Of a stretch of DNA of 64,000 nt, positions 1-7,089 are shown in pieces. Below the pieces are notes generated by a model. That model made no database searches and was not told the DNA's origin. It was given only the letters and a program-made list of their open reading frames with translations. This stretch comes from an uncultured Bacteroidia bacterium (GTDB taxonomy: Bacteria; Bacteroidota; Bacteroidia; Bacteroidales; UBA932), in the NCBI GenBank assembly GCA_902769525.1, contig CACXPG010000009.1:1-64000 (forward strand). Reading direction: 5' to 3'. The translations under genes and the position numbers were made by a program. Within the stretch, counting starts at the first letter, position 1, and every line of letters starts with the position of its first letter.

Positions 1-79
1 CACTAGCGCCCATTATAGCTGATTCTGTTTCAAGAACTTCACGTTCAACTTGAGGAGCCACATAAATTGATTTCTTCAT
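1..79 (-). CDS. N-terminus of a small Bacteroidales protein (partial, runs off left edge)
   Basis: The minus strand from 79 reads an ATG followed by 26 codons without a stop (begins MKKSIYVAPQVEREVLETES) before the window ends. Short proteins starting MKK-Y-x-x-P and rich in E/V are very common in Bacteroidales genomes and are mostly annotated as hypothetical; I cannot assign a function. A structured, terminator-like RNA (119-203) sits about 40-50 bases upstream on the same strand and may be its leader. It lies inside the AT-rich mobile element. Only the start is visible, so length is unknown. Confidence 0.5.
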   Translation of the reverse strand, partial: MKKSIYVAPQVEREVLETESAIMGAS

Positions 80-118
80 AGCTTTAAATCTTTATCCCTT
101 GCCTCCGAAAGGATGTCT

Positions 119-203
119 ATAAAAAGAAAGTGTGGGGCTCATTCGCTTATCTGAACGGAAGCTCTCGCAAAGCTCTAGCACAAATAAACAATACCCCACA
201 CCC
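119..203 (-). ncRNA. Candidate structured RNA or leader with terminator-like outer stem
   Basis: On the minus strand GTGTGGGG (complement of 194-201) pairs with CCCCACAC (complement of 130-137) and is followed directly by TTTCTTTTT. Inside this stem TTATTTG and CAGATAA can form a second 7-bp helix, which encloses a small AGCT/AGCT hairpin. The result is a three-level nested fold ending in a U-tract, upstream of the small ORF that starts at 79. It could be an independent sRNA with its own terminator or an attenuating leader. No Rfam family could be assigned by eye. Confidence 0.5.
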
Positions 204-411
204 GTATGATAAACCAGCCGAAGCTAGAATACCAGACAAGGTGATTTTGGTTTGCCTATCCTTGTGCTAATTGAAATTTGCGAGATTTCCGTTCAAGGAT
301 ACAGCGAAAACACTTTCATCTGTATGTTTGTTCCGAAGAACATAACAAAGTTAGAAAAGTTTTCGATATACAGGCTAAGATTGGGGTATTGTAAGCCATC
401 CCTTCTATATT

Positions 412-450
412 TTTCCAAAATCGTACATAATTCTTGTACGATTATGGAAA
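412..450. repeat. Long near-perfect palindrome (15-bp arms)
   Basis: Positions 412-426 pair with 436-450 in 14 of 15 positions around a 9-base loop (427-435); the inner arms are TCGTAC and GTACGA. No T-run follows on either strand, so it is not an obvious terminator. It could be a protein-binding operator or a folded RNA element of the integrated element. Confidence 0.6.
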
Positions 451-577
451 TATCAAAAACTATTAGGGCGGACAACTCTTCAAATACCATTGAAGTAGTA
501 TTTCCTCACTTTGAAAAGCACTGGAACACACTTTTTCCTCTTTCAAATACCCTACTTACCCCTCTTTTTAGTATTTT

Positions 578-596
578 AACAGTCTAAAACACTGTT
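578..596. promoter_or_regulatory. Small dyad overlapping the start region of the gene at 600
   Basis: AACAGT (578-583) and ACTGTT (591-596) form a 6-bp inverted repeat around 7 bases and end three bases before the ATG at 600. The placement would suit an operator or a hairpin that hides the ribosome-binding region. Short dyads of this size also arise by chance. Confidence 0.3.
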
Positions 597-599
597 TCC

Positions 600-1388
600 A
601 TGGAAAAGAATGACTTTGGAAAGGAGTATTACAGCAATCCAAAATATGAATATGTAAGAACACTAGCAGATTATCTATTCCCACCTGATGAAGATAATTG
701 GGAACCAATAGAAGGATTAGATATTATGTGGAGTGTTGAATCTGGATATTCTGGACTTCCTTTTAAGAGGCAAGACTATGATATAAATGAGAATATTCAA
801 GATTCTTTAGCTCTTATGGGGCTGGATCCTGATAAGTTCTGGGAATTAATGAGGTTCATTCATACATATTCTAACTCAAAATTTACTAATGGAATCCAGC
901 TAGAAGAGCCTCTATTTGATACAATGATACGTTTTGGAGAATCACTGAATAACGATTCTGCTGAAATAACAGTCAAGATTAAGGACAAGAAATTATTCCA
1001 ACTATCTCAAAGTGAGTTTAACGATTGTCTTTACGAAGCAATCTATGATTACTGCAAGAAGAGAAAAGATGATCCTGGATTTAGAGGAAGTGCTATTAAT
1101 CTCGATGAAAATGAACGAGTTGAACGAGATCCATCTATCCAAATCTACGATGAATACCCCTATTTTGAGTATATCATTGACAAATTCCGCCAAGATAAAG
1201 AGCTTCCTACCCGTGTAAAAGGGCAGAAAGGATCTAGAAATAAGCGACTTCTGATATCTCGTATAATGTTTTTTACAGGTTTAACCAGAAACAAGGGTTT
1301 TAACGAAGATGTTAATGCCTTAAAGGGTATTATAAACAAGTACAAGGACAAACCGATTGATATTATTTCTGGAAGATTCCTCGTTTGA
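600..1388 (+). CDS. Hypothetical mobile-element protein, 262 aa
   Basis: A full-length ORF of AT-rich composition. The protein is acidic in its N-terminal two thirds (many D/E) and strongly basic around residues 205-220 (RVKGQKGSRNKR), which could be a nucleic-acid contact. No signal peptide, membrane segment or catalytic motif is visible and I do not recognise the family. It lies between the element's left part and a second unassigned gene on the same strand, and is probably accessory cargo. The ATG at 600 gives the first good start; a small dyad lies directly before it. Confidence 0.7.
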   Translation: MEKNDFGKEYYSNPKYEYVRTLADYLFPPDEDNWEPIEGLDIMWSVESGYSGLPFKRQDYDINENIQDSLALMGLDPDKFWELMRFIHTYSNSKFTNGIQLEEPLFDTMIRFGESLNNDSAEITVKIKDKKLFQLSQSEFNDCLYEAIYDYCKKRKDDPGFRGSAINLDENERVERDPSIQIYDEYPYFEYIIDKFRQDKELPTRVKGQKGSRNKRLLISRIMFFTGLTRNKGFNEDVNALKGIINKYKDKPIDIISGRFLV

Positions 1389-1513
1389 GAGCATTCTAAT
1401 TAGGGTTGACTTTTTTGGCAAAACCCTTCCACCCCAATAAAGTCTTGATACTCTGCACGTTATCTAGATAAGGTGCTGTCTTTGCAGTGTCATTCCACGA
1501 AGGAGTGATACGC

Positions 1514-1531
1514 GCTCGGCGGGTACCGAGC
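1514..1531 (+). promoter_or_regulatory. Hairpin in the leader of the gene at 1552
   Basis: GCTCGG (1514-1519) and CCGAGC (1526-1531) form a perfect 6-bp stem with a 6-base loop, 20 bases before the ATG at 1552. It stands out as GC-rich in an AT-rich leader and may affect translation or transcript stability. Confidence 0.4.
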
Positions 1532-1551
1532 AAATTTAAAATCATCAAAAA

Positions 1552-2034
1552 ATGTTAAAAACTTTAAAAAATGAAATCGCCTCAAATGAGGCAACAGTAA
1601 ACTCAATTTCTAACACCTCAAACGAGGCTATGGCTTCAAAGGAGGTTAAATCCACCAAGAGGGCTCACAAGGTAGAGCCTATCTACAGGGTAATGGCTAA
1701 GGCCAGAACCCAGTTCATGAAACAGGTACATCAGGACACAGAAACTAAGATCCTGTGTATCAAAAACAACATCCGTTACTTCTATCCGGACGGTGCCCGT
1801 TTCTGGGCTGACCTGAACAAGGAGGTCGAGGATCTTATGGATTCAAAGCGCTTCAACGCATACTGCGAGAAGTGCGGAAGGAACGCACATGACGTTGCTG
1901 AACACCTCGTTTTCGAGGGTAAGGCAGCTAAGAACAGGGTTCTCAAGGGTGAGTTCACCAAGGATCTTAAGAACATCCATCTGTTCGATTCCCCACTCTA
2001 CGAGGCTCCTGATAAGGCAGAGAAGATTGCATAG
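1552..2034 (+). CDS. Hypothetical mobile-element protein, 160 aa, with N-terminal repeats
   Basis: The first 40 residues are low-complexity and contain three imperfect copies of a five-residue unit (ASNEA, TSNEA, ASKEV); the matching DNA forms small CTCAAA-nGAG hairpins. The rest (residues about 45-155) looks like a folded domain, with two cysteines in CEKC (about 104-107) but no second pair for a zinc site. Function unknown. A strong terminator follows at 2067-2099. Codon use is more like the core genome than that of the gene at 600, so it may be well expressed. Confidence 0.7.
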   Translation: MLKTLKNEIASNEATVNSISNTSNEAMASKEVKSTKRAHKVEPIYRVMAKARTQFMKQVHQDTETKILCIKNNIRYFYPDGARFWADLNKEVEDLMDSKRFNAYCEKCGRNAHDVAEHLVFEGKAAKNRVLKGEFTKDLKNIHLFDSPLYEAPDKAEKIA

Positions 2035-2066
2035 CCAATATTGAATAAGTTGGTTATTAAAGAATT

Positions 2067-2099
2067 CGGCTCTCTAAAACACTAGAGAGCCGTTTTCTT
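2067..2099 (+). terminator. Rho-independent terminator after the 160-aa gene
   Basis: A perfect 10-bp stem, CGGCTCTCTA and TAGAGAGCCG (2067-2076 with 2083-2092), with a 6-base loop, is followed by TTTTCTTT. It closes the plus-strand unit and faces the end of the integrase gene, for which it could act more weakly in reverse. Confidence 0.85.
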
Positions 2100-2102
2100 T
2101 GT

Positions 2103-3338
2103 CTATAGATTCTCCATCGCCTTGTCAATCTGGCTGTTTTCAAAGGAATCCAAGTATATCTGAGTAGTGCTTATACTTGAATGGCCCATAAGGTCAGATA
2201 TAAGGGCAATGTTTACATTGGAACGCTTCATAACGGTTGCAAATGTGTGTCTGGCAACATACATAGAAAGATTACTCTGTAATCCAGCTCTCTCTGCTAT
2301 GATTTTAAGAAAATGATTAACCTTACCCTGTACCTTGTGCATTCTGTTACGCTTTTGCAACTCAGTTACGTGAATCTTTCTATCCAAAATCGGGAAAACA
2401 TAATCATCATCTGTAGCGAATGGAGGGCAATATGCCTGAATTATCTCCTTGCATCTGCTGTTGAGGGCAAAGGAAATCTCCTTTCGCATCTTGGATCTGG
2501 AAAATGTCTTATGCCGATAATAGGAAAGCCTGTCATTCTTTATCTGGCTGAAAGTCAGCAAAGCAATATCACAGTAATTTATACCTGCACAATAGTAACT
2601 GAATATGAAAAGGTCACGGGAGAAACGCATATACCACTCTTCTGATGACAAATCCAGCATTTCTATCTTCCTGATATCGTCTTTGGAGATGGCTCTTTTC
2701 TTGGTGGAAGTATTAAACTTGCTCACCTTGAATTTGTCGAATGGATAAAGGTCTTTCTTGACAACTTCCATCTCAATAGCCTTGTTGAACACACTTCTCA
2801 GCGTCCTAAAACGCAAACTGACAGTGGTTTCCTTGTAAGATTCTTTCATCCATTCTTCATAACGAAGAAGCCATTTGGGATCAATTACATCAAATGTAAA
2901 CGATAGATTACTATGTGTGAATCGCTGAATACACCTTTTTGAAGTAGCATACACGAGTGCATTTCCATATTTTCCCTTATTCAAATAGTCAGAAATCAAT
3001 TTATCATAGAATTCTCCAACTGTTTGAATGTTTAATTTGGTCTCAACCTTGTCTGCAAGGGTATTTGGAGTGTATGATTTACTGTTTGCGGACATTTCAA
3101 TAGCCAGATTCTTATATTCTCTGGTTTTCAAATCTATCAAACGCTCGATATTATCCTTATTAGGACAGCTAGATTTAGGTTTTTGTCTTTTGAAATCCCA
3201 GAATTTAGCGAATACAGATATTCCAATAGATCTGTATTTTCTTATTCCTGCTTTGTAAATCATCAACATTATTGGATTAGTTCCGTCTTTTAAGGTCTTA
3301 GACCTATAACATACGGCTGTAACATGAAGTGATGACAT
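2103..3338 (-). CDS. Tyrosine recombinase / integrase, 411 aa
   Basis: This is a Bacteroidetes-type site-specific integrase: an N-terminal arm-DNA-binding domain (about 1-95), a SAM-like core-binding domain (about 105-205) and a C-terminal catalytic domain (about 215-405). Visible catalytic residues are Arg363, His386 and the nucleophile Tyr395 (in TTQIYL). The usual box I arginine is Asn254 (in AGIN) and the box II histidine is Tyr360, a pattern partly shared with CTnDOT-type integrases, whose box I arginine is also missing. An upstream GTG start (3365) exists, but the ATG at 3338 gives the usual N-terminus. The gene starts about 160 bp from the split tRNA-Gly, as expected for the enzyme that integrated the element there. 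Confidence 0.92.
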   Translation of the reverse strand: MSSLHVTAVCYRSKTLKDGTNPIMLMIYKAGIRKYRSIGISVFAKFWDFKRQKPKSSCPNKDNIERLIDLKTREYKNLAIEMSANSKSYTPNTLADKVETKLNIQTVGEFYDKLISDYLNKGKYGNALVYATSKRCIQRFTHSNLSFTFDVIDPKWLLRYEEWMKESYKETTVSLRFRTLRSVFNKAIEMEVVKKDLYPFDKFKVSKFNTSTKKRAISKDDIRKIEMLDLSSEEWYMRFSRDLFIFSYYCAGINYCDIALLTFSQIKNDRLSYYRHKTFSRSKMRKEISFALNSRCKEIIQAYCPPFATDDDYVFPILDRKIHVTELQKRNRMHKVQGKVNHFLKIIAERAGLQSNLSMYVARHTFATVMKRSNVNIALISDLMGHSSISTTQIYLDSFENSQIDKAMENL

Positions 3339-3372
3339 GATTTTTTTTCGCAGATGATTATCCACGAAATTT

Positions 3373-3392
3373 GGTTTACACTATGGTTTACA
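3373..3392. repeat. Tandem 8-bp direct repeats near the attachment site
   Basis: GGTTTACA occurs at 3373-3380 and 3385-3392, a 12-bp period, between the integrase start and the tRNA fragment. Closely spaced direct repeats here fit arm-type binding sites of a tyrosine recombinase; this is inferred from position only. Confidence 0.45.
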
Positions 3393-3420
3393 TAAATGCC
3401 CTAAAAAACTCAGAAAATGA

Positions 3421-3462
3421 AAAATCAGCCATTTGCCTTAAAATGTGCAAATGACTGATTTT
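3421..3462. repeat. 16-bp inverted repeat next to the attachment site
   Basis: 3421-3436 pairs with 3447-3462 in 15 of 16 positions (outer arms AAAATCAG and CTGATTTT) around a 10-base loop. It lies about 40 bp from the tRNA fragment. It may be a recombination-directionality or accessory binding site, or a transcription stop between element and chromosome. Confidence 0.6.
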
Positions 3463-3500
3463 CCGTTTCTACAAAGCAATCATTGCCTGTCTACAACGGT

Positions 3501-3547
3501 GCTTCCCAAGCTGAGGGCCGAGGGTTCGAATCCCGTTTTCCGCTCCA
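3501..3547 (+). pseudogene. 3' half of tRNA-Gly(CCC): right attachment junction of the element
   Basis: From the anticodon loop onward this is a tRNA-Gly: anticodon-loop sequence TTCCCAA, T-loop TTCGAAT, acceptor 3' strand TTTCCGC, discriminator T and encoded CCA. The 5' half (acceptor 5' strand, D-arm, 5' anticodon stem) is absent; upstream DNA is unrelated. The T-stem also has an A-G mismatch (3521 with 3535), suggesting no selection for function. Tyrosine recombinases often target tRNA 3' ends and duplicate them, so this is read as the attachment site remnant. The element would extend left and the intact tRNA should lie beyond the window. Confidence 0.85.
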
Positions 3548-3549
3548 CT

Positions 3550-4482
3550 TTATTTAGAAACCGGACGTATTGGCATACCCACCTCACGGAAAGTATACCC
3601 CACCCACTTCTCTTCTGAACTAAAATGCAGAACATTGGCATAACAAGGTGCATCATCAGCCTTCTTAGCCAATAGCGAAGATGTCCAGTAATAACCTTGG
3701 TCCAAATCAAAGTAAAATTCTTCTTCTTTTAAACCAGTAACAGGTAAAAAAATGCTGTTACCGTTGATTTTGCTTGTAACTCTGTAGGCTCCCCTTGATC
3801 CATTTAGAGTTGCCCAGGTCCAATCACACTTTTCCAGAAGTTCTTTAAACTCATCGCCAGTCGGCATACGCCACTTGTTTCCGTATATAACACTGGCAAT
3901 ATCATCAGCAGGTTCAAGAACAGTCTTGTTGTCAATCTGCCCCCACTCGGGATATCTGTTGTACTTGGTGAGACTTCTGTAGTCTCCTCCAGTACACCAC
4001 TTGTAATTATCCCAATTGAAAACAGATTTCACAGATGTCTCTCCCCAGGCATAGAAAGCACCAATGCTTTCAGGCTTATCGGCACCTACGTTACGGTCTG
4101 CCCACTTGACAGACAACCCCAAATCAACCATCGCCAATTGAGATACTGAAACACTGCAACTGGCACTCTTTCCTTTGTACTTTGCATAGATAATGGCAGA
4201 ACCTGCAGCTTTCCCTGTTACAAACCCTGCCTGATCAACAGTGGCCACAGATGAATTGGAAGAAGACCAGTCTATTTTTGGGCCAAAAGCCTGCAATCCT
4301 GAATTGTACACTTTTGCATCTAACTTCTGGGATTCATTGATAGCTAAATTGACCTTTGCAACCCCGATCTCAACTGAAATTGTGCTAGTATCAATGCTAT
4401 CATCGTTCTTGGAACAGCAGCAAAATATCAGCAGCAAAAAAAGGAAAGTGAACAGGATGGAATACTTGGAGTAAGCTTTCAT
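3550..4482 (-). CDS. Surface lipoprotein with Ig-like and FISUMP domains, 310 aa
   Basis: The start MKAYSK is followed by a hydrophobic stretch and a cysteine cluster (residues 21-23), indicating a lipoprotein signal. Residues about 35-113 look like a bacterial Ig-like (BIG2) domain, with the typical S-S-N-S-S-V-A-T-V and T-G-K-A-A-G-S-A motifs. From about 118 the sequence matches the Fibrobacter paralogous (FISUMP) domain: VDLGLSVKWADRNVGA, then the FYAWGE, WRMPT and YWTSS motifs. These proteins are exported and probably surface exposed; their role is unknown. The stop codon lies 3 bp from the tRNA-Gly end, making it the first chromosomal gene next to the junction. Confidence 0.85.
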   Translation of the reverse strand: MKAYSKYSILFTFLFLLLIFCCCSKNDDSIDTSTISVEIGVAKVNLAINESQKLDAKVYNSGLQAFGPKIDWSSSNSSVATVDQAGFVTGKAAGSAIIYAKYKGKSASCSVSVSQLAMVDLGLSVKWADRNVGADKPESIGAFYAWGETSVKSVFNWDNYKWCTGGDYRSLTKYNRYPEWGQIDNKTVLEPADDIASVIYGNKWRMPTGDEFKELLEKCDWTWATLNGSRGAYRVTSKINGNSIFLPVTGLKEEEFYFDLDQGYYWTSSLLAKKADDAPCYANVLHFSSEEKWVGYTFREVGMPIRPVSK

Positions 4483-4511
4483 TATAACTTTAAGGGACTA
4501 AATTATTAATC

Positions 4512-5684
4512 TTATTTACTCTCTTTACGGCGCTTTTTCTCGGCACGGAGGAGGTTGAGCTCCCTTCCAGTCTGGCCGGCAACGGAGGTGTTTTCCTCAG
4601 CACGCCTTACAAGATAAGGAACAACATCCTTTACCTTGGCGTAAGGAACATACTTGGTAACGTTATAGCCTTCGTGGGCAAGGTTGAAGGAGATGTTGTC
4701 GCTCATTCCAAGAAGCTGGGCGAAATGGATCCTCGGATCGTTGTGGGCAAGACCCTTCTCATCGATCAGCTGGGCAAGAAGGCGGTTGCTCTCCTCGTTG
4801 TGGGTTCCCATGAAGAGCTCAAAGTGGTCAAGGCGATCCATGACATACCTTACACCGGCATTGTAGTTGGCGTCGGTAGTGGCCTTGTCCTTGCAGATAG
4901 GATCAGGATAGCCCATAGCGGCAGCCCTGGCCCTTTCCTCTTCCATATAGGCGCCACGCACGAACTTGATGCCGGCAATGTAGTTGTTCTTTACGGCATC
5001 CTCGTAGATCTTCTCAAGATAAGGCATACGGTCGTGGCGGTACATCTGGAGAGTGGCGAAGATGATAGCCCTCTTTTTGTTGTAGAGCCTCATCATCTCG
5101 TCTGTCTGGGCGTCAATGGCATCCTGGAAGCAATAGTCCTCAGCATCGATGATGAGCCTTACATCGTTGTCGTATGCTCTCTTGCAGAATGCAGCAAATC
5201 TCTCCTGGTAAGCCTTGAATTCCTTCTCCTCCTCTGCGGTCAGAGGCTCTCTCTTCTCGGAAGCCTTGGCAAGAAGTTCATCGGTGATGATGGTGCTTGG
5301 CTTGAAAACGGCGTATGCAAGAGAAGGGTTGCCCTTTGCAAAGTCTATGGAGCGCATCGTCTCCTCGAAGGTGTACTGGATGCCCTCAGGAGTCTGCTTG
5401 CCTTCGGCAGAAAAGTCGAGGGTGGACTTTACGTTGAAACTCTGAAGATGATCGATGGTCTTCTTGCAGTCTTCCAGAGTCTCGCCGCCTACAAACTGCT
5501 TGTAAAGAGTTGGTTTTACGGCCCAGCCGATAGGGAAACCTATCTTGAGCGCAAGGTTGGAGGCGCCTTTGAGGAACTTTACCATTCCAGGCCTCTTGAT
5601 TGTATTGAAAAGTAACAGCGCATTCTTCAGTTCAGACTTGCTCTTGGATGAGAATGCAACCTCAAGATTGTTAAAATCTACCAT
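4512..5684 (-). CDS. Proline dehydrogenase (monofunctional), 390 aa
   Basis: This flavoenzyme would oxidise L-proline to pyrroline-5-carboxylate, passing electrons to the quinone pool. Family signs are a beta/alpha-barrel pattern, the KFVRGAYMEEERARA segment (about 245-260), and the C-terminal YVPYAKVKDVVPYLVRRAEENTS signature (about 345-367), which holds substrate-binding arginines. Length fits the monofunctional PRODH of Bacteroidetes rather than bifunctional PutA; no aldehyde dehydrogenase partner is next to it. It is followed on the same strand, upstream, by a nucleoside phosphorylase 30 bp away, so the two may share a transcript. Confidence 0.92.
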   Translation of the reverse strand: MVDFNNLEVAFSSKSKSELKNALLLFNTIKRPGMVKFLKGASNLALKIGFPIGWAVKPTLYKQFVGGETLEDCKKTIDHLQSFNVKSTLDFSAEGKQTPEGIQYTFEETMRSIDFAKGNPSLAYAVFKPSTIITDELLAKASEKREPLTAEEEKEFKAYQERFAAFCKRAYDNDVRLIIDAEDYCFQDAIDAQTDEMMRLYNKKRAIIFATLQMYRHDRMPYLEKIYEDAVKNNYIAGIKFVRGAYMEEERARAAAMGYPDPICKDKATTDANYNAGVRYVMDRLDHFELFMGTHNEESNRLLAQLIDEKGLAHNDPRIHFAQLLGMSDNISFNLAHEGYNVTKYVPYAKVKDVVPYLVRRAEENTSVAGQTGRELNLLRAEKKRRKESK

Positions 5685-5714
5685 AATGGTTATGTCTTAG
5701 TGTGATTCGTTGTC

Positions 5715-6608
5715 TTATTTGAGTTTCACAAGAGTGTCGAGAACCATCTTTATCAGTTTCTCGATGTAAGGATGGTAGTCTGTGATGGCCTCCTTTGCAT
5801 ATCTGTTGGCAATGATGCAGCAAACGGTGATGGCCTCGTGGCCCATCTCCTTGGCAAGGCCGGCGATGGCACTGCCTTCCATCTCGTAATTGGTTACTTT
5901 ATAGCCCTTTGAGGCAAAGCTCTCGAACTTGGCGTTCATGTCAGGCATTGCAAGACCAAGGCGAAGGACTCTGCCTTGAGGCCCGAAGAATCCAGGAGCG
6001 GAAATGGTCATACCCTTGACCGTCTTCCTCTGGAAAGCCTTGATCAGGCGGTCTGAGTTCCTTACGATGTAAGGTCTTGGAAGATTAGGGTCCCAGCCCA
6101 TGTGCTCGACAAGGGCGTTCTCAATCTCCTTGTCGGTGACGCTGTCGCGGTTGGCATACCAGTTCACCAGGCCGTCGCAACCGATTGAATAATGGCTCAG
6201 CACGAATGACCCGAGCGTAATCTCCGGCTGAAGGGCACCGCTGGTGCCGATCCTGACCAGAGTGAGGCTCCTTTTCTCCTTCTTTATCTTTCTGGTATTG
6301 AAATCGATATTGGCAACCGCATCCAGTTCGTTCATCACGATGTCTATGTTGTCTGTTCCGATTCCGGTGGACAGGACAGTTATCCTCTTGCCCTTGTACA
6401 TTCCTGTTGTAGAGACAAATTCGCGGCTCTGCTTGGTAAACTCTATGGCAGTCATGTGCTTGGCGATCATAGCCACTCTTCCGGGGTCTCCCACAAGTAT
6501 CACCGTGTCTGCAAGTTCCTCAGGACGGAGGTTAAGATGATAGATGGAACCGTCTGCATTCAAAAGCAGTTCTGAAGCTGCAATCTTTGTGGATTTTGAA
6601 GTTTTCAT
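5715..6608 (-). CDS. Nucleoside phosphorylase, uridine phosphorylase-like, 297 aa
   Basis: A member of the PNP/UDP family, which splits nucleosides with phosphate to base and ribose-1-phosphate for salvage. Visible motifs are the N-terminal ILVGDPGRV phosphate-binding loop (about 37-45), STGIGTDNIDI (about 80-90) and the C-terminal NYEMEGSAI (about 240-248), whose Met-Glu contacts ribose. The extended insert and overall length match the uridine phosphorylase-like subgroup of Bacteroidetes. Substrate (uridine or a purine nucleoside) cannot be settled by eye. It is the first gene of a possible two-gene unit with proline dehydrogenase. Confidence 0.85.
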   Translation of the reverse strand: MKTSKSTKIAASELLLNADGSIYHLNLRPEELADTVILVGDPGRVAMIAKHMTAIEFTKQSREFVSTTGMYKGKRITVLSTGIGTDNIDIVMNELDAVANIDFNTRKIKKEKRSLTLVRIGTSGALQPEITLGSFVLSHYSIGCDGLVNWYANRDSVTDKEIENALVEHMGWDPNLPRPYIVRNSDRLIKAFQRKTVKGMTISAPGFFGPQGRVLRLGLAMPDMNAKFESFASKGYKVTNYEMEGSAIAGLAKEMGHEAITVCCIIANRYAKEAITDYHPYIEKLIKMVLDTLVKLK

Positions 6609-6690
6609 TTTATCTGGATTTAATTATTCTCAAATTTAATAAAAAAAGATAAAGATGTTATATTTGTCAGGTCCAAAAAGAACAATCGCG

Positions 6691-7089
6691 ATGAAAAAGA
6701 TAAATTATCTGACACTCATTCTGGCAACTGTGGTTCTGCTTGCAATTATGCTCTTCGGCGAGATTTACAGGTCTTATCCGCCGTTCCTGGTTCTGACAAT
6801 AGTTGCATTGGGAATTGCAGTGATCAATCTGTTTCTGATTCATCACAAGAGGCTCCAGTTAAGGCTCTGCATTTACTCTTCGATCGTGCTTCTTGCCTTT
6901 CAGGTGTGGATTGTCTATCTGCTGTGGTTCTCGGGGCTGCATGTGGTGAGGTTCCCGGTTTCCACCATATTCCCGGTTATATGCGTGATTCTCAACATAA
7001 TCGTGATAGGCATATTAAGGAAAACCATAGCCGCCGAAGAGTTTATGGAGCTTATGAAAAGGCGCCAGGAAAACAGCAAGAAGAAATAA
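6691..7089 (+). CDS. Small four-TM membrane protein, DUF4293-like, 132 aa
   Basis: Four hydrophobic segments are visible, followed by a basic, charged C-terminus (about 108-132: AAEEFMELMKRRQENSKKK). The topology and tail resemble the Bacteroidetes DUF4293 family, though the usual N-terminal motif is weak. A longer frame from 6655 exists; the ATG at 6691 (MKKINYL) gives a normal N-terminus. Its stop shares one base with the start of the next gene (TAATG), so the two are translationally coupled. Confidence 0.7.
   Translation: MKKINYLTLILATVVLLAIMLFGEIYRSYPPFLVLTIVALGIAVINLFLIHHKRLQLRLCIYSSIVLLAFQVWIVYLLWFSGLHVVRFPVSTIFPVICVILNIIVIGILRKTIAAEEFMELMKRRQENSKKK

Larger units (their letters stand above)
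204..599. other. Intergenic, about 400 bp, no convincing gene
   Basis: An open frame on the plus strand (252-587) has no start context, no recognisable motif and a composition like random AT-rich DNA, so it is treated as non-coding. The stretch holds a long imperfect palindrome (412-450) and a short dyad (578-596) just before the next start codon, so it is probably the control region of the gene at 600. Confidence 0.5.

Noticed and set aside
252..587. Open frame of 111 codons on the plus strand in the element
   Set aside because: No start context or motif, AT-rich random composition, and it includes the palindrome at 412-450.
3501..3547. Possibility that this is a functional tRNA-Gly
   Set aside because: The whole 5' half is missing and the T-stem has a mismatch; upstream sequence cannot form the D-arm or acceptor.
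1..3547. Phage defence system in the element
   Set aside because: The visible genes lack nuclease, helicase, TIR or kinase motifs, and only one edge of the element is in view.
3480..3710. Frame overlapping the tRNA fragment and the FISUMP gene
   Set aside because: It overlaps a clearly real lipoprotein gene on the same strand in another frame and reads through tRNA sequence.
4674..5615. Long plus-strand frame (313 codons) opposite proline dehydrogenase
   Set aside because: Antisense shadow of a clearly identified gene with high GC codon bias; no own start context or family.
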